From contig CAAFPB010000017.1 of the NCBI GenBank assembly GCA_900764725.1, forward strand, positions 1 through 44,085: a stretch of 44,085 nucleotides of DNA. Reading direction: 5' to 3'. Made by a program: the position numbers and the translations under genes. Source of the DNA: an uncultured Catenibacterium sp. Its GTDB lineage: Bacteria > Bacillota_I > Bacilli_A > Erysipelotrichales > Coprobacillaceae. Shown piece after piece: positions 25,850 to 31,752 of this stretch. Under the pieces are notes generated by a model. That model saw only the letters and a list, made by a program, of their open reading frames with translations. It did no database searches and was not told the DNA's origin. How positions within the stretch are numbered: the first letter of the stretch is position 1; each line of letters begins with the position of its first letter.

Positions 25850-25961
25850 TTAATTCATGCTATTACAATCACAGATTAGATGAACTGATATAATCCATCA
25901 CATAAGATTCGGTGGCATCAAAGTAGCTTGTGAAATCTTAGGCCATATACTGATAATAAAT
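25850..25961 (-). pseudogene. Decayed copy of the MFS gene 3' end
   Basis: This gene-free stretch aligns with the last about 165 bases of the intact MFS gene (26328-26495). The equivalent stop codon lies at 25850-25852. The best block, 25887-25942 against 26403-26459, matches at about 50 of 57 positions by my count, with a single-base gap that breaks the frame. About 55 bases are missing overall. It encodes a broken version of PKISASFFDATGSYVMGYI. Only the tail and terminator remain, so this is a relic of a tandem duplication or of a rearrangement around the antitoxin gene. Confidence 0.82.
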
Positions 25962-25973
25962 AATAAAACAAGT

Positions 25974-26231
25974 TTAGATGCCATACTTGCTTCTTATATT
26001 AGAAATTGCAGTGTCTCCCTCTACTGTGCTTCCAGATTTTACATCTTTCAAACCATCCAATATTGTTTTTGCTTCATCCATCTTTCTTATTGTTTTTTCA
26101 TAATAATCGATATCCATTACAACCAATCTGCCGTATCCATTCTTAGTTACGAATACAGGACCATTTTCTTCTGCACAAAGACGTTCTACTTCAACTGTAT
26201 TTTTCAAATCACGCATTGGAATAATCTTCAT
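25974..26231 (-). CDS. Phd/YefM-family antitoxin, no toxin partner seen
   Basis: An 85-residue Phd/YefM-type antitoxin. The N-terminal DNA-binding fold begins IIPMRDLKNTVEVERLCAEENGPVFVTKNGYGRLVVMDIDYYEK, the usual family pattern. The C-terminal part (about 50-85), which normally wraps the toxin, ends SNIRSKYGI. Members of this family neutralise RelE/YoeB or Doc toxins and repress their own operon. Here no toxin reading frame follows: downstream is the MFS relic, and upstream is the MFS terminator. AAGGAGC precedes the ATG. A 30-base dyad (26251-26280) over its -10 region is a likely autoregulatory operator. It may be an orphan left after toxin loss, or it may act on a toxin encoded elsewhere. 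Confidence 0.85.
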   Translation of the reverse strand: MKIIPMRDLKNTVEVERLCAEENGPVFVTKNGYGRLVVMDIDYYEKTIRKMDEAKTILDGLKDVKSGSTVEGDTAISNIRSKYGI

Positions 26232-26250
26232 AGAATCAGCTCCTTTTCTA

Positions 26251-26280
26251 GTGACTAAATTATAACCTATATTTAGCCAC
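26251..26280 (-). promoter_or_regulatory. Antitoxin promoter/operator dyad
   Basis: GTGACTAAAT, ten-base spacer, ATTTAGCCAC: ten-base inverted arms with one mismatch. The minus-strand -10 TATAAT (26259-26264) lies inside. This is the arrangement expected for antitoxin autoregulation. Confidence 0.65.
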
Positions 26281-26297
26281 AGAACTACCCTAATTAA

Positions 26298-26323
26298 AAA
26301 AACGACACAGCAAGTGTCGTTTT
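26298..26323. terminator. Terminator of the SDR-MFS operon
   Basis: AAAACGACAC / GTGTCGTTTT with an AGCAA loop. On the minus strand it runs into seven Ts just after the MFS stop codon. It is the sister copy of the hairpin at 25820-25846. Confidence 0.9.
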
Positions 26324-26327
26324 AATG

Positions 26328-27542
26328 TTAATTCATGCTTTTCTGTAATTTCTTAGCTACAAGTACTAATACAATCGCAAGTGCTGCAAGAATCGCTGAA
26401 CCGATATAACCCATTACATAAGATCCAGTTGCATCAAAGAAGCTTGCTGAAATCTTAGGACCCACAAAAGCACCAATACCATAACCGATAAAGATCAAAC
26501 CATAGTTTCTGTTGTAGAACTTAGAACCAAAGATGATTTTAACCATAGGTGCAAATACTACAAGTAATCCACCAAATGAGAATCCTACTAAGGCAATACA
26601 TAAGACGAAGTATGCATAAGAATGGGCCATAGTTAACATCAACATTGAGATACCATTAATAAGTAATACAAGAATAAGTGAATTCCATCCCTTTAATTTA
26701 TCATAGATAAAACCAAATGAGATACGTCCAAACATATTAAATAAAGTCATAAGTGATACACAAAGTGCGGCACTCATCGCATTTAAACCAATCTGTTTCT
26801 GGGCAATTGGTGAAGTGGCAGATACCATCATAGTTCCTGCTGCATTCGCAAAGATAAACATAATTACTAATACCCAGAAGATAGGTGTTTTAACCATCTG
26901 TGGGATGTTATAGTCTTTTGTATTCAATTCTTTAGATTGTGTAGTAGAAGGTGTCCATCCTTCAGGAGTCCATCCATCAGGACAAGGTACAATCATCCAA
27001 GCAACAGCACCTACACCAATTAAGAAGATGACACCAAGAATCTTACATGCAGTCTGTGCACCATATGTAGAGATAAGCATCTGTGCTACTGGTGACATAA
27101 TGAAAGGTCCACATGCAGCTCCAGCTTGTACTAAACCAGAAATAGAACCGCTCTTGTCAGGAAACCACTTTAAAGCTGTTGGAAGACATGCTGGATAGAT
27201 CATACCAGCACCTGCACCGGCAATTACACCATAAGCTACATATAAGAATGGGATTGTATTCGCAAAACCTGTTAATACCCATCCACCTGCAAATAATGCA
27301 AGTCCCATATAGATAGCTACTCTAGGCTGTAACTTTTCAGCTAAGATACCACCGATAAAGCCTACAGCACAATAAATAAACATATAAATAGTATAAGCCA
27401 TTGAGAAATCAGATGTATTCCATCCAAACTGATTACATAATGGTAAACAGAATAAACTGAAGAAGGCAGTGGCAGAAGTGAATAAAGACTGAATCCATAC
27501 TCCTGCAAAGACACGCCAACGTGTTGCTTTAGTAATATTCAT
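26328..27542 (-). CDS. MFS transporter, OxlT/oxalate-formate antiporter-like
   Basis: A 404-residue major facilitator with about 12 hydrophobic segments. Features of the OxlT-like branch: GVIAGAGAGMIYPACLPTALKWFPDKSGSISGLVQAGAACGPF in the first half and MTLFNMFGRISFGFIYDKL (the MFS loop motif) in the second. The central loop (about 190-215, PCPDGWTPEGWTPSTTQ) is cytoplasmic. It imports or exchanges a small carboxylate or a related compound; the substrate is unknown. It lies 10 bases after the SDR gene in the same operon under the MerR-type promoter, so it probably moves the SDR substrate or product. A broken copy of its 3' end lies at 25850-25961. Confidence 0.85.
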   Translation of the reverse strand: MNITKATRWRVFAGVWIQSLFTSATAFFSLFCLPLCNQFGWNTSDFSMAYTIYMFIYCAVGFIGGILAEKLQPRVAIYMGLALFAGGWVLTGFANTIPFLYVAYGVIAGAGAGMIYPACLPTALKWFPDKSGSISGLVQAGAACGPFIMSPVAQMLISTYGAQTACKILGVIFLIGVGAVAWMIVPCPDGWTPEGWTPSTTQSKELNTKDYNIPQMVKTPIFWVLVIMFIFANAAGTMMVSATSPIAQKQIGLNAMSAALCVSLMTLFNMFGRISFGFIYDKLKGWNSLILVLLINGISMLMLTMAHSYAYFVLCIALVGFSFGGLLVVFAPMVKIIFGSKFYNRNYGLIFIGYGIGAFVGPKISASFFDATGSYVMGYIGSAILAALAIVLVLVAKKLQKSMN

Positions 27543-27552
27543 GTCTTACCTC

Positions 27553-28329
27553 CTACTGTAATGTACCTAAGTCTAAAGCGACTTCACGGCCATTAAATTT
27601 ACCTGCTTCACGGCTAGTACCTAGCCAATAAACCATAGAAGAAATATCTTCTACATCAAGGAATGGTACACCGTTATACATTTCTTCAACAGATTTGAAA
27701 TCTTTACCTGTTAAATCATTAATGAACTGTACATATTCCATAGTTTCACACATAGGTGTTTTTACCTTTGTAGGACATAATGCATTTACAATGATACCTT
27801 TAGAACCTACTTCTTTTGCGAGTGTCTTAGTTAAACCTAAGATACCCCATTTACTCATACAATATGTTGCAAGTTTAGGTGTACCATATAATCCTGAAGT
27901 AGAAGAAATATTAATAATACGACCAAATCCCTGCTTCAACATATACTGTGCTGCATACTTATCTGTACGCCAAGTACCAATGAGGTTGATGTTGATGACT
28001 TTTTCTACCTGTTCATCTGTTAATTCCCAAGTGTATGCGAAGTTAATAACTCCAGCATTCGCAATGACAACGTCAATACGTCCAAAAGTATCCCATGCAC
28101 TCTTGAATAAGTTTTCCATATCTTCTGTAGAAGTGATGTTAGCTTTTACAGCTAATACCTTTGCGCCTATTGATTCACAATGTGCGATTGTTTCCTTAAA
28201 TGCATCATTTGTAGGTTCCTGCATATCAGCTAATACTACATCAAAACCGTTTTCTGCATACTTATATGCATGTGCACGTCCCTGACCCATGGCTCCGCCA
28301 GTGATCAAAACTACTTTTTTTTCATCCAT
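27553..28329 (-). CDS. Short-chain dehydrogenase/reductase (SDR)
   Basis: A 258-residue classical SDR. The cofactor-binding TGGAMGQGRAHA is at about 10-21, with an acidic residue at the end of strand 2 (VVLADMQ) favouring NAD(H). NAG occurs near 90 (VIANAGVINF). The catalytic Ser lies in INISSTSGLYG and the catalytic Tyr and Lys in YCMSK. TGGxxGQGRxHA is seen in the carveol-dehydrogenase-like and mycofactocin-linked SDR groups, but no mycofactocin genes are present. An alcohol, sterol or bile-acid substrate is possible but not shown by the sequence. It is the first gene of the SDR-MFS operon, divergent from merR. Confidence 0.87.
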   Translation of the reverse strand: MDEKKVVLITGGAMGQGRAHAYKYAENGFDVVLADMQEPTNDAFKETIAHCESIGAKVLAVKANITSTEDMENLFKSAWDTFGRIDVVIANAGVINFAYTWELTDEQVEKVININLIGTWRTDKYAAQYMLKQGFGRIINISSTSGLYGTPKLATYCMSKWGILGLTKTLAKEVGSKGIIVNALCPTKVKTPMCETMEYVQFINDLTGKDFKSVEEMYNGVPFLDVEDISSMVYWLGTSREAGKFNGREVALDLGTLQ

Positions 28330-28366
28330 TTTGTTTCTCTCCCTTTGTTAAAAAATTTACAAGTTG

Positions 28367-28397
28367 ATTATAGAGTCTCAAATGGTTTGAGAGTCAA
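28367..28397 (-). promoter_or_regulatory. MerR-type promoter of the SDR-MFS operon
   Basis: On the minus strand TTGACT (28392-28397), 19-base spacer, TATAAT (28367-28372). The spacer holds the perfect dyad TCTCAAA-TGG-TTTGAGA (28376-28392, with outer matches to 28373 and 28395). A 19-20 base spacer with a central dyad is the classic promoter that MerR-family activators remodel. Confidence 0.88.
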
Positions 28398-28442
28398 TAG
28401 CCTAAAATTGCTTAAAATAACCATATATGATAGGGTTTTCTT

Positions 28443-28478
28443 TGGTATAATGGGTAAGAACTCTCAAATGGTTTTAAG
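28443..28478 (+). promoter_or_regulatory. merR promoter with second operator copy
   Basis: Extended -10 TGGTATAAT (28443-28451). Just downstream at 28462-28478, TCTCAAATGGTTTTAAG repeats the left half and centre of the operator at 28376-28392, with the right arm degenerate. Binding there would cover the start site and ribosome site, which suggests self-repression. Confidence 0.65.
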
Positions 28479-28489
28479 GAGGAAATGAA

Positions 28490-29293
28490 ATGTATAATAC
28501 TTATACAATTGGAGAACTTGCGAAAATATTAGGTATTACACCAGAAACGATACGTTACTATGAAAGAAAAGGAATCATTGCCCCTATTCATGATGAAAAG
28601 ACCAACTATCGTTACTATACAACCTGGGATCTTCATATGATCATTCGTGCACGTTGTTATTTAGGCTTTGGACTAACTATAGATGAAACATCTAAAATCC
28701 TTCAGAAGCGTACATTAGAAGAAATAGATGATGTATTAGATAACCAGGAAAAGATCATTGAACAGAATATCATTTATAATATGAATCTTTTAAAGAGGAT
28801 GCGTACTAATAGAGGCCTCATTAATAATTTTGAAGAAAAGAATCTTACTCTAAGAACAAGTCCTGGTATATATCGTATTGATACACAGAAATGTTATACG
28901 TTAGATTTAAGTGAGCAGGAAAAAGAAGAATTAAAGCAGTTTACACAATATGTTCCTTTTATCTTCTCTACTGCATTGTTCCCAAAAGAACATATAGAAA
29001 CAGAAAATAAAGACTTCTATTTTGGAATTGGAATAGAAGAACAGTTTGCATCACTATTTGATATTAAAGAAACAGAGTATGTGCATTACTATCCTCCTAG
29101 AACATGTTTATATATGAGTTTCTCATCACGTTCTTCTCAGATACTGACTTATGAAGTATTAGAACCAGCTTTTGAATATATGAAAAAAAACAATCTTGAG
29201 TTAGATGGTGACATCTTTACTCAGATTGTTTCTATGTGGAAACCAGAAGAAGAATACTTCAACTGGCATAATATATGGATCCCGATTAAATAG
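28490..29293 (+). CDS. MerR-family regulator with effector-binding domain
   Basis: A 267-residue regulator. The MerR winged helix-turn-helix is at about 5-75 (YTIGELAKILGITPETIRYYERKGIIAP... NYRYYTTWDL), followed by a coiled-coil dimerisation helix (about 80-115). The C-terminal half (about 120-267) resembles the GyrI-like ligand-binding domains of BmrR-type MerR proteins, so a small organic molecule is the likely signal; there is no metal-binding Cys set. The start is the ATG at 28490, seven bases after AAGGAGG; an out-of-frame ATG at 28485 is ignored. Divergent orientation and operators in both promoters point to control of the SDR-MFS operon and of itself. Its end overlaps the convergent PerM-like gene by 8 bases. 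Confidence 0.9.
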   Translation: MYNTYTIGELAKILGITPETIRYYERKGIIAPIHDEKTNYRYYTTWDLHMIIRARCYLGFGLTIDETSKILQKRTLEEIDDVLDNQEKIIEQNIIYNMNLLKRMRTNRGLINNFEEKNLTLRTSPGIYRIDTQKCYTLDLSEQEKEELKQFTQYVPFIFSTALFPKEHIETENKDFYFGIGIEEQFASLFDIKETEYVHYYPPRTCLYMSFSSRSSQILTYEVLEPAFEYMKKNNLELDGDIFTQIVSMWKPEEEYFNWHNIWIPIK

Positions 29294-29307
29294 AAGGGTC
29301 CTTTTTT
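29277..29307 (+). terminator. Probable merR terminator
   Basis: GGATCCC / GGGTCC stem with one bulged base and a loop containing the stop codon, then six Ts. It overlaps the end of the convergent gene. Confidence 0.5.
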
Positions 29308-30551
29308 GGTTTGACTTTATTTTCTATTCTATTTCCATTTTCATCTAGTTTATAGAGATTGTTGTATGTCACTTCTATATGCTTCTGATAGAGTCCAATA
29401 TTAATGATTCTAGAGAATACAGCATAGATTAAAGCAGTAAGTGGTACACCAATAAGTACACCTATAACACCCCATAAATTACCAAATATTGTAATACCAA
29501 GTAAGACAAATAAACCACCAATACCAACAGATTTACCTACAATCTTAGGATATACGACATTTCCTTCAAACTGTTGTAAGCATAGATAAATAATCGCAAA
29601 GGCAAGCATACTCTTACTCTGTGCTGCAGCCACTAAGATCAGTCCTGCAAAGAAGGTAATAAAATTACCAAACATTGGTACAAAGCTAAATAAGAAAGCC
29701 ATAATCGCAATTAATTCAGGGAAAGGCATACTAAATAAACGCATCGCAATATAAACTTCCAACATAAAACATGTTGCTTCTAACATCTGTCCTGTCACAA
29801 AGCTATTAAAATAATGGTTGGCTTCACTCATAATATCAAAAGCGACACCTGCACGCTTATGACCTAATACATAAGCAATTAGTTTTCTACCTTGTTCTAA
29901 ATGTTTCTCTTTATTCGCAAGAAGATAGAGAGCCATAAAGAATGAAGTAATGGCAGTAATGAATGAACCACCAATATTTGATACAAACTCTGTCGTCTTA
30001 AAATGAGGATTTCCTAAGAAGTTACCAGCAGTTGCAAGAATAGTACTTAAATCAATAGATGCAAACCATTTCTGTACTTCATCTACTGTTACTGAATAAT
30101 CAATATTAAATCTTTTACATAAAGAAGTAATATAAACAGCAAGTCTTCTAGCATAATTATCCAGGTTAGAGAATAACAGTGAGAAGCTTTCTCCGATTCT
30201 AGGAATAATAAATGAGAAGAACATGATCAGTATTAATAGTATACATATAATAGTAATAGCCATCGCAATACCACGTGTACCTTCTAATAAGAGTGTAGGA
30301 AGCTTTGAATCAGGATGTTTTTTCATCAATTGATCTTTTGCTTTTAGGAGAAGTTTTTCTACTAGCTTCATTGGAATATTAATCACAAATGCGATGACTA
30401 TCGCAATATAGAATGGTCTTGCAAGTCCTAATAAATTAAGGAAGAAGTCCCATACTGATTCTAAATTAAAAAGAATAAAAGCTAAGACAATACCATATGT
30501 AATATATTGGAAAATCTTGTCATCTGGTAAATTGAAATTTTTGTTGTCCAT
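29286..30551 (-). CDS. AI-2E family transporter (PerM-like membrane protein)
   Basis: A 421-residue membrane protein of the AI-2E/PerM (UPF0118) family, with about eight transmembrane segments. Typical features are an N-terminal pair of helices, a central soluble region (about 130-210), GSFITAITSFFMALYLLANKE, and the C-terminal FVPMFGNFITFFAGLILV and VIGVLIGVPLTALIYAVFS. Members have been linked to autoinducer-2 export or sodium/proton exchange; the role here is open. The start is the ATG at 30551 preceded by AGGTGAT; the GTG at 30560 is inside that site. An inverted repeat may hide the ribosome site (30558-30589). Confidence 0.87.
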   Translation of the reverse strand: MDNKNFNLPDDKIFQYITYGIVLAFILFNLESVWDFFLNLLGLARPFYIAIVIAFVINIPMKLVEKLLLKAKDQLMKKHPDSKLPTLLLEGTRGIAMAITIICILLILIMFFSFIIPRIGESFSLLFSNLDNYARRLAVYITSLCKRFNIDYSVTVDEVQKWFASIDLSTILATAGNFLGNPHFKTTEFVSNIGGSFITAITSFFMALYLLANKEKHLEQGRKLIAYVLGHKRAGVAFDIMSEANHYFNSFVTGQMLEATCFMLEVYIAMRLFSMPFPELIAIMAFLFSFVPMFGNFITFFAGLILVAAAQSKSMLAFAIIYLCLQQFEGNVVYPKIVGKSVGIGGLFVLLGITIFGNLWGVIGVLIGVPLTALIYAVFSRIINIGLYQKHIEVTYNNLYKLDENGNRIENKVKPKKDPSI

Positions 30552-30557
30552 AATTAT

Positions 30558-30589
30558 CACCTAAGGAAATAGTACCATAAAATTAGGTG
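30558..30589 (-). promoter_or_regulatory. Inverted repeat that could hide the ribosome site
   Basis: On the minus strand CACCTAA (30583-30589) is an exact complement of TTAGGTG (30558-30564), which contains the ribosome binding site. An mRNA starting upstream of 30589 could fold a seven-base stem over it. Confidence 0.35.
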
Positions 30590-30618
30590 TATTGTTACAT
30601 AAATTAAAGAAGAAAAGG

Positions 30619-30646
30619 TTGAGGAATAGGTGAGATTTGCTATAAT
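30619..30646 (+). promoter_or_regulatory. Promoter of the nucleoid-associated protein gene
   Basis: TTGAGG (30619-30624), 16-base spacer, extended -10 TGCTATAAT (TATAAT at 30641-30646). Confidence 0.7.
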
Positions 30647-30670
30647 GACACACGTGAAAGGAGAATTCAA

Positions 30671-31660
30671 ATGAACACTATTATTATTAATAAGATCATG
30701 ATGCATATGCTTGATTTTGAACATCGTAAAATATACTTAAGTGAAGATTTTTGTGTATTAAATGATACGACTCAGGAATATTATCATAAAAAAGTGGAAA
30801 AAGCTTTATATAGTCCAGCTATTAAAGAACTTGTAGTGCCTTCACTTCATGAATTATTACTTCGTGCAGATAAGATGCTTGAAGATGATGAAGAATTCAA
30901 GAAACAGGCAAAAGAAATTAGTGAAAAGTTCTTTGCATTAGGTTCAGTGATTGAAGAAATGCCTAATAGTAATATTCTTTATGTGGACTGTTATCGTGAT
31001 GGTGTACATATGATTGCCGCTTTAAAGCTTAATTATAAATATAATTCTGTATCTCTTGTAGAAGAAGAAAATGTCCGTATTACAAGAAGACAGGTTCTTC
31101 CTCAGATTGGTACAGCAGTTGATGAAGCGATTATTATAGATACAGATCATAAGAAGATATCTCTTATTGAGAAGAAGTACTTAATTGATGGTAAGATGGA
31201 TACTTATTTGAATAGTCAATGGATCAAGGGAGAAGAGAAACTTACAGATCGTCAGAAGATTTCTACTATGAAGAAAGTAGTAAATAAGATTGATGATATT
31301 TATCATGTAAATGATAAAGAAGCACTCCCACTTGTGAAACAGGAAATACTAGAAAGAACTCAGATGGGTGAACTTGTTAAACCAATAGAGGTTGTTCGTA
31401 AGGTTATGGAAAGAGATTACCAGGCTCAGGAAGAATCAGAAACAATGTTGAAGGATCTTGGGATTGGTGAAGATGATACAATCTCTTTAAATGCGTTAGG
31501 ACGTTCTGTGGAGGTTGTTAAGATTACTCTTGATGAGAATATTCAGATTACTATGCCAGTAGATGAATATGTGAATGGATCTACTTTTGAAAAGAAAGAA
31601 AACCCTGATGGAACAGTTTCTATCGTATTAAATAACATTCAGGACATTACAATTAAGTAA
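30671..31660 (+). CDS. 37-kDa nucleoid-associated protein (NdpA/YejK family)
   Basis: A 329-residue member of the NA37/NdpA family, in which E. coli YejK associates with nucleoid DNA. Family-like features are the N-terminal IIINKIMMHMLDFEHRKIYLSE, the central ILYVDCYRDGVHMIAALKLNYK and a VDEAIIIDTDHKKISLIEKKY strand pair. The C-terminal third (about 220-329) is charged, with a predicted mixed alpha/beta fold. Its cellular role in Firmicutes is not settled. AAAGGAG precedes the ATG at 30671. Its stop codon lies inside the cre-like palindrome in front of glgB. Confidence 0.8.
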   Translation: MNTIIINKIMMHMLDFEHRKIYLSEDFCVLNDTTQEYYHKKVEKALYSPAIKELVVPSLHELLLRADKMLEDDEEFKKQAKEISEKFFALGSVIEEMPNSNILYVDCYRDGVHMIAALKLNYKYNSVSLVEEENVRITRRQVLPQIGTAVDEAIIIDTDHKKISLIEKKYLIDGKMDTYLNSQWIKGEEKLTDRQKISTMKKVVNKIDDIYHVNDKEALPLVKQEILERTQMGELVKPIEVVRKVMERDYQAQEESETMLKDLGIGEDDTISLNALGRSVEVVKITLDENIQITMPVDEYVNGSTFEKKENPDGTVSIVLNNIQDITIK

Positions 31661-31669
31661 ACGTTTACA
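31656..31669 (+). promoter_or_regulatory. Catabolite-responsive element (cre) upstream of glgB
   Basis: AGTAAACGTTTACA matches 13 of 14 positions of the cre consensus TGWAANCGNTNWCA, and GTAAACGTTTAC is a perfect palindrome. This implies CcpA control of the glycogen genes. It lies about 50 bases upstream of the likely -10 (31720-31725). Confidence 0.8.
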
Positions 31670-31719
31670 TTTTTTTGCCTATATTGTCTGAAATGAATGA
31701 ATTTTGGTCATATTTAATG

Positions 31720-31725
31720 TATAAT
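31720..31725 (+). promoter_or_regulatory. -10 box of glgB operon promoter
   Basis: TATAAT 28 bases before the glgB start. The matching -35 is weak. Confidence 0.5.
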
Positions 31726-31752
31726 GAGATTTATGAAGGGAGACATATAGGT

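Noticed and set aside
25821..25973. Small toxin gene paired with the Phd/YefM antitoxin
   Set aside because: No frame of 50 codons or more is present on either strand; the sequence is explained by the decayed MFS tail and a terminator.
27695..28285. 196-codon plus-strand frame opposite the SDR gene
   Set aside because: It is a mirror of the SDR coding sequence with no start signals and no recognisable protein.
31684..31712. glgB promoter TTGTCT with a 17-base spacer
   Set aside because: The matching -10 would be GTCATA, a poor fit; TATAAT at 31720-31725 is the better -10.
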